Shown: positions 45,403 to 56,684 of the stretch, piece by piece
Numbering within the stretch: the first letter of the stretch is position 1
How the letters are laid out: each line of letters begins with the position of its first letter
Origin: Scatophagus argus
Lineage: Eukaryota > Chordata > Actinopteri > Scatophagidae
Direction: 5' to 3'
DNA: 64,000 nucleotides
Assembly (NCBI RefSeq): GCF_020382885.2
Contig: NC_058506.1
Coordinates: forward strand, 3,162,001 to 3,226,000
Notes under the pieces: model-generated
The model's input: only the letters and a program-made list of their open reading frames with translations
The model's database searches: none
Told to the model about the DNA's origin: nothing
Made by a program: the position numbers and the translations under genes

Positions 45403-47135
45403 ATGGAGGGTGAGTTTAATAAGGAGTTACATGACGGAGGTTGTGGACCTGAGGGTCGGTGGAAACCTCTGTCAGCACAACTAGAAAATATAATACTGGC
45501 AGGGACAGGGGTTACTGAAGAGAAAGAAAAGGAGAAGAAAATGGAGGGGGTAAAAAAGAAGGTAGAAAGATTAATAAAGGAGACAGGGAAAGAGTTAAAG
45601 GACAGAGTGTTATGTTATGGGAAAAGGTAGCAGAGTCGAAGGCTAAAAAATAGAAGCCAGGAGGCAGGAAGAAGCAGCAAGTTTATTGAAAAAAAAAAGG
45701 AAAATGGAGGAAGGAAGGGAAAGCATATGAGGAGGAGAGGAGAGAATGGTCCGAGTTGGCGGTCTGGTGGCAGGGTGCCGATCATCAAAGAGAAGAAAGA
45801 AGAGCGGAAAAGCGAGAAGAAGGAGGCCAACACACCGGTCCGACCCCCACCCTACACTCCTCCACTGCATCATGTGAGTCCCCTCAGGAAAGGTACCCAA
45901 CAGAGAAAATAGAGAAAGGACAACTTTTCGTAAGTATACCATACCCAACACCCACCGCCTCTGCAGCCAAATGAGTGTTAGATAAAGCCTCAGTCTCAAC
46001 GCAGTCACTAGAACAGACAGATAACGAATCAGCAGTGTCAGAATATCGCGCACTGCCAAGACAAGGCCATCGATAGAATAGTACACACCATACACACACT
46101 CCTACCAGGCGAGGATGAAGCTCCCATGAGCAGCATAAACACCCTATGACCTTGAAATAATACACACACACTACACTACGATAAATTTCCCCTTAATCAC
46201 CACCAGCTAGGGAGTCAAATACAAATCATTTGGACTAGGTGATGTGCAAGCAATAGTTGATAAAATGCCCCAGTGGCAGAAGGCAGAGGATTGTAGTTAA
46301 ACAACTTAGATAGTCTTACTGCAGGACAGACTCTGGCGCTTGGAGACTTTAGAGCGGTGGCAGCTGGATGCATGACGGGAGCAGACCTGAGGGAGATTTA
46401 GGAGGAGGCTAATACGAGACGCACTACTGATAACACACCATTTACTAGGGTAAGCACTGACATAGGCAAAGCAATGAGAGAGAAGTATCCATTGCCCAAC
46501 GTTGCAATGGTTCCAAAATTACACTGGGCGCCTGAGCAGCACCCATGCGAGTTCCTAGATAAATGTAAGGACACGTGGCTCAAACACACAGGTGTCCACC
46601 CAGGGCCAAAAGGGGTACAAAGGGAATGGTACAGACAGGCGGTGTTAGAGGGTGTTCCAGAGGAAGTTAGAGAAAAAAACATTTAGTGTATCACCTCACT
46701 TGAGCATAAGACGAACAGCAAAAGGAGCGGGACACTATTAAAGAGCTTCAGGGTCAATTACTGAAGCTACAACTGAACGAGGCCTGACAAAGAAGGTAAA
46801 TGACAAAAAGAGAATAGAAAAAAGTGAAGCTGTGAAGGTAATGGTCACTGCTGAGAATAATGATACTCCTGATTTGTTTCCTGTTCCCTCTTGAATAGAA
46901 AAAAAGCTGCCCGAGATACCCACCATACGGCAGAGGAGGAGGCTCCGGGGGCTGGCCACAGTGGGGAGGAGAATGGACGAGAGGACGTGGGGGAAGGGGC
47001 GGACCGCCAAAGGGACAGCCGGGAGGAAACGTGTGCTACTACTGCAACCAACCAAGACACTGGGTGAAAGACTGTTCCAGTATACCGCAAAGGGCCGATG
47101 TTGAGGCGATCCACCACGCCCAGGCCTGACGCAGG
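45403..47135 (+). pseudogene. Broken gag region of the endogenous retrovirus
   Basis: A 75-codon open frame starts at 45403 and ends at a stop. Lys/Glu-rich matrix-like and capsid-like fragments then appear in different frames, for example WAPEQHPCEFLDKCKDTW near 46530. A single nucleocapsid zinc knuckle of CX2CX4HX4C form (CYYCNQPRHWVKDC) lies at about 47034-47075. Multiple stops and frameshifts separate these pieces. Confidence 0.8.
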
Positions 47136-48770
47136 CACTCAATCACCAAGCAGCACCTACAGTATCCAGTATCCCATGGTGAACTGGGATGACTGGGAGG
47201 AGTGGGGAACACACCACAGAGAGACCACGACAGCAGACCCAGTGCTGTCTATAAAGTCAATCTATTGGGGAGAGATCTCCTCATCAAACTGGGGGCGTCC
47301 ACACTGTGTAGCCTGGACAGACTCATAGTGACATTGCCAGCTGAGAACCACAGGGCAATACCTCCTCCAGTCTGTGGAAGAGCAGTATGCGGACATCTAC
47401 TGGGCTCTGTTGCAACCTGAAACGCCTGAGCACAACGGCATCCTCTCGGCCTACCTGCAGTGGAAACCCTGGCTCTCACTGCTCGAGCCCTACATCTCTC
47501 CTCCTGACCCAGCCCACGTGACCCTCTTCTATGACAGACTGCAAACTGAGTGGTATCAAGACGGGTTCCAAGAACAGCTACAAGGTAAAAGTTGGCGAAT
47601 ACACTCCACCAACATATATGTGGCTCCAGAGGGAGCTGCAGCAGCGGTCACACGCGCAGCAGATCAACTAGATTGTCAGAAGAGGCGGTTCCTCACGTCT
47701 CACTAGCATTACATCCTAAACATCAGGCAAAAGAACTGGGAGGTGTGGTTAAACACACTCTGGCTCAGACTGATTGGACACTCACACAAATCCCTCATCT
47801 TCACTACTAAGCTAAGACATATCACATTGATTGACATGCGACATGGCTAACCCTCACACTCCGCATGGAACACCCCTATCCTGCCAGTAGAAAAGAAAGG
47901 GACAGGTAAATACAGAATGGCACAAGACCTCAGAGCCATTAATAACATCATTTCTACTACTACGGTGCCCGTGCCTGATCCATATGTGGCTCTGACTAAT
48001 CTGGATTCATCTCATTCATGGTTTACATGCATTGATCTGGCTAATGCATTCTTTTGTCTCCCATTAGCAGAAGAGTGCTGTGACATTTTTTTCATTTACC
48101 TACAAGGGTCGACAGCTGGGGTACACCAGGCTACCACAAGGGTTCACACTGTCACCATGGCTGTTCAAACAGGTCCTCATATAGGCTTTAAGTGACTGCA
48201 TTCTGCCAGACAACACCACACTCATTCAGTATGTAGATGGTCTCTTCCTGGCGGCACCCACAGCTACTGTCTGTCTTACAGCAACCAGCTCTGTCCTGCA
48301 ACACTTAGCCAGAAAAGGGTTTAAGGTAAGTAAAGCCAAATTACAGATATCTAGGAAACAGGTTTTATTCCTAGGCACAGCGATCTTCCAGAAAGGAGCA
48401 GGGATGGCTCCAAAAATTGGCTACTGCCACTGAATTGGCCTTACCAGACTACACGTTGCCATTCTACCTTGATGTTTCTGAAACAGAAGCAGTTGTTAAT
48501 GGCATTCTGTTCCAGAAAAAAGGGGGAGAAAAAACAGTGCTAATGTACATAACTGCAATAAACAAATCCATCAAACACGAGGCAGAAATGAGGGAACAAT
48601 GCAGCAGATCATGCAGCAAAGATGGCGGTTGGGTATCAGGTTAAACGAGAACTAATGTGTTCAGAAGAAGAGATGGAACTGAACCAGAACTAATTGACAT
48701 TATAAGATTGCAAAAGGGGGTCTCACCACAGGAGAAAACGCTCTGGAAAGCCAGAGGAGCTGCGGAGGTG
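47136..48770 (+). pseudogene. Broken protease/reverse transcriptase/RNase H region
   Basis: A LLGRDLLIKLG motif near 47262 marks the end of a protease, but the space upstream is too short for a full domain and I see no active-site D[ST]GA. Reverse-transcriptase pieces follow: GKYRMAQDLRAINN (about 47905), CIDLANAFFCLPL (about 48030) and a catalytic-loop motif reading YVDG at 48230-48241. An RNase H-like fragment (LPFYLDVSETEAVVNGI) starts near 48447. The pieces lie in several frames with intervening stops. Confidence 0.8.
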
Positions 48771-48779
48771 GGAGGACTG

Positions 48780-49893
48780 TGGAGGAGTCCGGATGGACGT
48801 CTTATTCTACCCCAGGCATGAGAAAAACAGCGCTAGAGGAGGCGCATGGAGTAGGACACGTGGGAGCAGCACAGATGCTGAGAAACCTGGAGAACTAGTG
48901 GTATCCTCACTTGAAAGATATGGTAAAACACTGGGTAAGAACATGTGAACTTTGCACCAAGTACAATGCCAGACCGACCATCAAAACTCGAACCGGGTAA
49001 GTATCCTCTCGAAGTATGACCAGGGAAAGAAATTATCATAGATTACACAGATATGATAACCGCAGTAAGAGGGTACAGATATGTTGATGTGTGTGGATGT
49101 GTATACAGAGTGGCCGGAGGCGTTGCCAACAAAAAGGGAGGATAACAAGTCAGTGATTAAGTTTCTGATTAATCACTACATTCCTCAACATGGGTTCCCA
49201 GAGAAAATTCGATCAGACAATGGGACTCACTTCAAAAATCAAGACCTCCAGCAGGTGGAGGCAATGCTAGGGCTGAAACATTCATTTGGCACTGTTTACC
49301 ACCCGCAATCACAGGGCAAGGTTGAAAGGATGAATCAAACAGTTAAGCACAAATTGGCAAAAATATGTGCACAGACTAACCTGACCTGGCTAGATGCTCT
49401 ACCCCTGGTGCTCATGTCCATTCGAAGCTCCATTAACCAGAGCACAGGGTTCTCTCCTCATGAGCTACAAACAGGGAGAGCTTTTCCAGGTCCCATGACA
49501 AAATTGATTGGGATTGGTGAAGACAAACAAAACCTGACCACAAGAGCATATTTTAAAGAACTGCAGTCTTTCGGTTCAGCTTTTGCCAAACAGGTCACGG
49601 ACCGACATGAGGGGGCGCACGAGGCTTCGTCACCAGAGGTGAATTGGGTCCTGTTGCGGGTAATCAAAAGCAAGTGGTCGGAACCAAGGTGGACTGGACC
49701 GTTTCAGGTGGTGAAGAGAACTTCGCATGCAGTCCGACTGAAGGGTAAAGGAGACACCTGGTACCACTGGAGCCAGTGTGCAGCAGCGGAGGAACCGCAG
49801 CGGTCCCTCTTCGAGGTCCACCAGGACCTCCAGGCAGCAAACACTGACCCAACTGGGTTGGCCGTGAGTCACACACACAAAGGGGCAGAATAA
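48780..49893 (+). pseudogene. Integrase region, largely open
   Basis: The N-terminal HHCC zinc-binding region is split by a stop (AHGVGHVGAAQML, then TCELCTKYN). From 49081 an uninterrupted 270-codon frame holds most of the catalytic core, including [26 protein letters not shown] and QGKVERMNQ with the acidic triad. The C-terminal GPFQVV and WYHWSQC elements typical of gammaretroviral integrases follow. It ends at a stop at 49891-49893. Confidence 0.85.
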
Positions 49894-50489
49894 TCCCCGT
49901 GTGCTGACTAGGTGACAGGGCAGTCTACCCCTGGCACTGAAGAACAGAAGAGAAGACGTCACGGGAGGAGGTGAAATAGCGCTCCTCTCCTGCATGTGGC
50001 GTGCCAAGCCACCAACCTCCAAAACAGACACCTCGGAAACCTATGAATATAATAATCAGGGAACAAAACAAATTGACCGAGCAGGTGGTATCACTCATAC
50101 AGAGAACAGAGTTGATTAAAATCTTCTCATTCAGGTATATTACCAACACTTGTGGGTGGCAGATAAACTTTCCAATTGGGCTTTTCTATATTACATATAC
50201 GTTGGACGAAATCCGAAGGTGAAAGGGTATGATTTGAGAATTTAAGAAGTTTAGATAGCACGTAAAGATGTCCGACTGTCAGTTATCTTTCTTCATTGTT
50301 TGTTGGTTTATTGTATGTGTGGCTTTCGCTCTTGCTCTAATAAAACTCTCGCTGTGCGGTCATACCAGACTATAAAGGGGATAAGTTGTGCAGCCTCGTG
50401 GCTGCTAGACATGAGTCATTATTCATTTAATGTTGTATCTTTGCTATTTTAATTGTGAACTGTTGCATAATCAACTTCAAACCATTGAC

Positions 50490-51012
50490 AGGGTAAAGAA
50501 AAGAGAAGTGATGTATGGTAATGCTAAATGGCTAGCAGGACTCAGCCTGCTGGCCGTGCTGATTGGAACTTTAATATTACTCTTGTGTGAATCCACTGAC
50601 AACACCACATTTGCTTTAGAGCCACAAACCCACACCTACCCTTGACATCTCATCCAATGACATTGTAGCTATTGATTATACCACACTAAAACCCCTAGAC
50701 ATAATACAAATCTCCACAGGATACAAAGATAGTAACCTCTGGAGGAGTGGATGACAAAGATGTTTGGTCAGTGGTTTAATTTTGTCACTTATGGTCTCTA
50801 TTGCTACTTTTGTGGGAATTTTGGTTACTTGAGGATGTTGTTGTGTACCCTGTATTCGAGCTCTCACTGTTAGATTCATCACAGCCACAGTAGAGAAGGG
50901 TAGCGCCCCTGTTCCAAGGCACATGATGCCGTTGTTGCAAAAGATGGACTCTGATGGGGAGGACGAACAGGATAGGGTCATCAGAGAGTTTGAATTTGAC
51001 ATTCGTAAGTGA
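50490..51012 (+). pseudogene. env remnant, internally deleted
   Basis: An open frame with a hydrophobic signal-like segment (WLAGLSLLAVLIGTLILLL) starts near 50509. About 100 bp later the sequence already resembles the membrane-spanning end and Cys-rich cytoplasmic tail of a transmembrane subunit (CCCVPCIR, about 50837). The surface subunit and most of the ectodomain are absent. A stop lies between membrane segment and tail. Confidence 0.65.
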
Positions 51013-51023
51013 TCTCTTAATAG

Positions 51024-51040
51024 AGATCAAAAGGGGGAAT
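51024..51040 (+). other. Polypurine tract
   Basis: The purine-rich stretch AGATCAAAAGGGGGAAT directly precedes the 3' LTR, the expected plus-strand primer position. Confidence 0.9.
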
Positions 51041-51510
51041 TGTGGATTAAAAAATGTTTAACATGCCTTATTTTGTTTTATGCTATATGTTTTATGCTAT
51101 ATCATTAATGGTATAATTAATAATGTTATAATCATGTAGAACTAGTTGTTTGTCTCAGTACTGCACACTCTGAGGGAGACAGAGGTATCATGCATAGTAG
51201 GAGAAGGACACCATATCTCAAGTCACTCTGACCGATGGGCGAAGACACTGATACACCACCCCTCCCCTCTCGCTTGAGTGTAAAGGTGTTGAGACTAGCA
51301 ACCGGTGTTATCTTAAAGTATATATAATGATGTACTTCCTTGAGTGCTTTAGATCCCACTTGGCGTTTGGCTGAAGCAGACTTGTGTTCTGAGGTGGGAT
51401 CTCCAAAGATCTTTGTTTCTAAAATAAATAACTCTGTTTTAAGGCTATTCAACGACTCTGTTTTAACTCTCTCACATCAACCTACTCGGGGAAGCAAGTG
51501 GGCTTCAACA
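51041..51510 (+). repeat. 3' LTR of the endogenous retrovirus
   Basis: It is 470 bp and aligned base by base by eye with the 5' LTR; I found no mismatch. It is followed by the target-site copy GTCA. Confidence 0.95.
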
Positions 51511-51892
51511 GTCATGAAGCACAGGCGGGAGAGGAGGAGGGTCGAGGTCCAAAGTGATTAGTCAACAGTATCATTTACATTTAATGCTGGAAGAGGGACT
51601 TTTCTCGTTTCTGTTAGACTGCATTAAAACAATGTAAGGAAATTCACTGAAGGAATGAAACTGTTAGAATACTTATCTTTTTCTAAGTTACAGAGGTCAG
51701 AAAATATTTTAATTAAACTGACTTTTAATATTAGATAGGCAGTTAGAATGTAGCCCATAATTTGTGCTGAACATTTCTCTGCACAGTGACAGTTTATCTT
51801 GTAATCTGCTTTGGAAAGAATTCACTGCCATGCGTGATTACTTTCATATTGAGTGTGTAGTGGATATTTTCAGACTCCTTGAGCATAAGTTT

Positions 51893-51893
<1 letters not shown>

Positions 51894-51924
<31 letters not shown>
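51894..51924. repeat. 31-nt poly(C) homopolymer
   Basis: There is an uninterrupted run of 31 C residues, 17 bp before SINE copy 3. Homopolymers of this length are unstable and hard to sequence, so the true length is uncertain. Confidence 0.95.
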
Positions 51925-51926
<2 letters not shown>

Positions 51927-51940
51927 ATGGTTGAGTTGAG

Positions 51941-52300
51941 GGGAGGCACGGTGGTGCAGTGGTCAGCACTGTCGCCTCATAGCAAGAGGGTTCCAGGTTT
52001 GAATCCCGGTCTGGGCCCTTCTATGTGGAGTTTGCATGTTCTCCCTGTGCCTGCGTGGGTTTTCTCCGGGTACTCCGGCTTCCTCCCACAATACCAAAAA
52101 CATGCACATTAGGTTAACTGGCTACTCTACATTGCCCCTAGGTGTGAGTGTGAGAGTGTGTGGTTGTCTGTCTTTGTGTGTTGGCCCTGCGATTGACTGG
52201 CGACCAGTCCAGGGTGAACCCCGCCTCTCGCCCGTAGTCAGCTGGGATAGGCTCCAGCTCCCCTGTGACGGAAAAGCGGTATAGAGAATGGATGGATGGG
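51941..52300 (+). repeat. tRNA-like SINE copy 3 (full length)
   Basis: This is the best-preserved copy: GGCACGGTGGTGCAGTGG (A-box-like), GGTTTGAATCCC (B-box-like), 'gattgactggcgaccagtcc', 'agctgggataggctccag' and a GGATGGATGG tail. It is a useful reference for the two older copies. Confidence 0.85.
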
Positions 52301-55300
52301 TTGGGTTGAATTGTAGGCCTAACTTCCAAAGCTTACACATATTTACAGGAACCTGGTGGAGGACAGTGTGAAAGAATTATGATTTTGCTGTAGTGACAGA
52401 GAACAACTCCACACAGTGTAAATTCTACTTGAAATCCGGGCCCATATTCATCTGTCACAGAGCAGAGAGATGCAAATTTTGTCTCATTTCTGAAACAGGT
52501 TAAAGCATTTTATCACACGACTAGAGCTGTAGCACTGCTCTATACAGCATAGTTGAAAATGCCAGGACACAGTGTTATGACATAAACATTTCTCTCGGTC
52601 AAAAACTGTGTTGCAGTGTTTGAGATATGCTACAATTGCGATCAGTCTGATAATAAAAGCACAACAATTCACCTGAAGTATATTAAGCTTCCTCTCAGAC
52701 TGCAGCGTTATAAAGTGCCTGTCATTGACCATGGTGCAAACCTACAGAGGAGGAAAAAAACACAATGGCAAAATCAAGGGATGAACAGATTTTATCAGAC
52801 AATACCATATTTCATATTTCCACAGACAGATATTGGCAGATGTTATTCAGTTCAATAAACAAATCATAATTAAAATTCACATTCTTAAAACATACATCAA
52901 GTTGTGCAGAATTTGTGCAATACTGTATACATGTATGTTTTTTTGTTTTTTTATAGAATAGACCCTGCATCACCACTACTGTCTTACACTGTGCATGGGG
53001 CTGTACTTTAGTGCAAAACAAAAGTTGGATGAACCTTTATTTTTACTCACATGAATTATTCACATGTCCACTCACATTTTATTTCAAAGTGCATGTACGG
53101 AGCTCAGATGAGATTCAGAATGTTCATTGGTTGCTATAAGAAAGCCATAAATACAGCGTAAAAATGTATTTGTTGGATCTGTTACTTCACGTACAGAAGC
53201 AAACGCACGGATCTGAAACATGTAGATACCCCTTTTACATGGACACAGTTTGGAAAATACCAGCCCTTCAGTTGATTTCCACCAATGATTCAGTCATGCA
53301 GTTGTGTCTGTATGAAGGGTAGTCCAGCACTAACTCCAGGGGGCGCTTAATACAGACATGAAGGACACACACACAGACTCTGGCGTTCATAAAAAAACAT
53401 ATTTTCATCATTTTAATGAGTGTATCAGTTGAGTGTGGTTACACATCAGTGTCATTCCTACATACGTTACTGTATGTCCATAGCGTATCTTAAGTTTGGC
53501 CTCCAAAGTGTGTTCCATGAAGTTGGAAGATCCAGTGCTTTAGCTTAGAGTATATGGAACTGATCATGTACAGTCAGTGCTAATCAGCGCTGCTGCTACC
53601 TCATGATGTCAGCTGGAGTCTTCAACTTCAAGTTCAAGGAGTGACAGAGCTGCAGTAAAAGCTGATTGTTAGTCTCAAATATTGTACAACTGAAAAGTGA
53701 ACCACTCAGTTTGTGTCTGAAATCAGTGCGAGGAACAAACTGTCTCCATTAAATGTGTGTGTGTGAAAGAGAGACCAACATGTGTCAATTCCATCTCAGG
53801 TTTGCATTGGGAAGTTTGGAGGTTTATTTAATGTCATAGCAGCAAGTTGTAATGTAAAGTAACAAAAGCACACACTTGTAAGACCATCAGTGAAGGAAAC
53901 AAAGTTTGCACAATAGGTTAGGCTGCCTATTTAATTTGAACTTTTACTGTTATAACATAGTTGACGAAAAAAAAAAATCCCCTGTGTGTTTCATGAGAGT
54001 AATGGGAAGCAAACATTTAAAACGCATATGGTTATGCAGGCTAAATATCTGCCATGGGCAATGAATCAAAACAGTTACAGCCACATGAAAATACTATAGC
54101 TCATATTTCAATGGTACAAATGTGTATTGCAATAACAGGCTCACTGTCAGATGAGTGTCAAGTCAAATGAAACGTCATTCGTGTTTCAACAACCGATCGT
54201 TTTCTCTGCTGAAGCTTGTTGCAGCAAATTGCGTGACATGGCACTTGTGTAAAAACAAACAGTGAGTGACAAATGAAAATGACATTCTCAACATAGCTTA
54301 TCTATTCTCGTTCAACTAATCTGAAAGCTGCAATGATGACAGATACAGCAAACTGTCACTACAACCCTCAAGTCAGTGAAACCAAACACTGATGCATTTG
54401 AGATATACTTTTGGTGTTTGTGTAGAAAGGAAGACTGTTCAGTAGTCTTGTTTAAAAACATATTTGAGGTGCAGTTTGATTGGATGAAATATGGAGAAAT
54501 ACTGTATGTACATTTGAATCAAGTCTGTGTTTTACTCCACACTGCTCGTGCTTCCTCCTTTGTCTCCTGTCTGCTATTTTGACATATTGTACATATGTCA
54601 AAATGGCTACATTTTACTGACATTAATAAACTTCAACTGTACTTACATATGTAAAAATAATTGACATACACAACAAACAAACAATAAGTGGACTAATGCA
54701 TGTGATTTCATCTCTGTGATCACAGCATACTGTACTGACACCAGTAATGAGACAATCCAGAGCAGCACATAATGAGCGGCCCAGGCTCATTTTCTTCTTG
54801 TCAGTAATATATAAATTTAGCACATCTCTCACAGACACACTGACTACTCAATCATCTATTATCACAATTCTTATTGGGGCTGCGGGGCAACTCCGGAATC
54901 TGATATGAATAAATATAGGCATATAAAAATACAACAAGCATACCTAGAGTATGTCCTGCTGCTCTTCCCTGGTAAAAGGTGTTTCGTACAACTAGATACT
55001 GGTGTACGTATATATAAACTATGATATTTAATAGTGACTCCTAATTTGCATATTTTTCATTTAAATGTGTAATAACCATTGATATATTTGAGTGATGATT
55101 GTTTTTTTTATTTGTGGATTAATACAAATGTTTTAATTTTACCCATTTCAGTTCAGAGTATTGTTTTATTAGAGCACAGGATTTATTGGTATACATACAA
55201 AGATAGGTATATACAATTCATGACTTGAATCATGACAGTTTTACATTTAACTTGCTTTTGATGGAGAGATTCTATTCAGTTTGAACTTGAAATGAGAGAC

Positions 55301-56376
55301 ACAGGGTACAGAGAGGTTAACTCTCAGTGAACTGCTTCGGGGTTTTTACAATTTTGGGCACCACAAGTTCGGTGGTGATTGAACATTTCACAGCTGAAAT
55401 CAGTACATTCAGTGGAAAATAAATTGCAATAATACAGTACAAACAGCAAAGGGGCCATTTGGCTTCTTAAGTCATGTTACAGATCAAAGAGTAGTCACTT
55501 CTCTGGTTTAGCCCCCCCACCCCCATGTAAATAAATAAAAAATAAAAATACACTTCTTTCACCTCATGCTTACTGTGGATAGAAGACAACCCTCCTCAAA
55601 CTTACCTCTGGATTTTCAGAAGGGTACCATCATATCAAAGTCCATCCTGCACACACTCACATTAAATTATTGCAATTCCAATACAGCCCAAATTATTTCA
55701 AGAACATAAAAATAAAGGCAAGTTTACCAGGTGCACTAATAGACTATTTCATGCAATGTTCTGATTTTTGTCACGTATACAAAGGCATTGTGTCACATAG
55801 GCTTAGTATCGCTCTGAGCATTGCCACTTTGGGCACACCTTGGGTTAATGGATTAGAATTTGATGGAAAGTTCTTTTCTTGACATGGATCATTGCAGACA
55901 AATAATAACAACAATAATCATAATCCAAACTAAAAAGAAACTGTAGAAAAGTGTATCCATTGACACCAATGAAGTCAGGTGGGCAACACCAGCATTCCAT
56001 TATATTAAGATGATTCAAAGCTAGCCATGTGATGGGATTAAATGTCATTATGATTAGTATACAGATGTGTCTAAGGTGCACAACTGCCTGGAGTAAGCTT
56101 ATGTGGATGTGACAAATCATTTGTAATTATTTCTCCTTTCCTTTTTCTGTTTTCTCTCTTCAACAAAGAGAAGAAATAAAAAAGTATATTGCTTCAAAAA
56201 ACTTGTTTTCTCTTTTAATATTGTGAAACATTTCATTCACCACTTCTTGGGTTTGTCTAGCTAGACAGAGCATTACATTATCAGTCAAAAATACATACAG
56301 AAAGATGCTGTGAATCCAAGAGATTAAACAATCGATGATGGGATGTGACAGTGGCTAATTCCTGGGACCACTTGGA

Positions 56377-56424
<48 letters not shown>

Positions 56425-56684
56425 GCCTGTCTGGGCCAACCTCCTATCTACCAGCAAGGTGGCACAATGCAAGCACTGATGTATTGCCCGGGTGAAGGGG
56501 AGGGGCTGAGAGATTAGTCTGTCACAGTAACATTAGTCAGTCCAAGGACCGTGGCCTCAGTGTGCTCCAGCTCTGTGACTGAGGATCTGCAAACCTAGCT
56601 GCACATGCTCTCCATCCATCCCTCCCACCCACAACCTCCTACTCCTTTAGTCAGTGAGTGATGTTAAAACACAAAAGGGGCTCC
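52301..56684 (-). other. Probable sptbn4 3'UTR and intergenic sequence
   Basis: No coding exon with family similarity is visible on either strand. The part nearest 56684 is presumably the 3'UTR of the minus-strand spectrin gene, but I could not fix its end. Minus-strand AATAAA signals (TTTATT on +) occur at several places, for example near 53034. The rest is AT-rich without clear elements except the tetranucleotide repeat below. Confidence 0.4.
56379..56432. repeat. (GTCT)n tetranucleotide microsatellite
   Basis: About a dozen GTCT units form the run, with one GCCT interruption near the end. It is probably in the sptbn4 3'UTR, where it would be transcribed as (AGAC)n. Confidence 0.9.

Larger units (their letters stand above)
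44011..51510 (+). mobile_element. Gammaretrovirus-like endogenous retrovirus, structurally complete but coding-defective
   Basis: The 7,500-bp element is bounded by two 470-bp LTRs that each start TG and end CA. It is flanked by the 4-bp direct repeat GTCA (44007-44010 and 51511-51514). A tRNA-Pro-type primer-binding site and a polypurine tract adjoin the LTRs as expected. The interior runs gag (45403 on), protease remnant, reverse transcriptase/RNase H, integrase and an env remnant, in gammaretroviral order. Reading frames are broken by many stops and frameshifts except for most of integrase. By eye the LTRs show no differences, which normally means a recent insertion, yet the genes are heavily decayed. 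It sits about 250 bp upstream of the MICU2-like start codon, in the opposite orientation. Confidence 0.95.
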
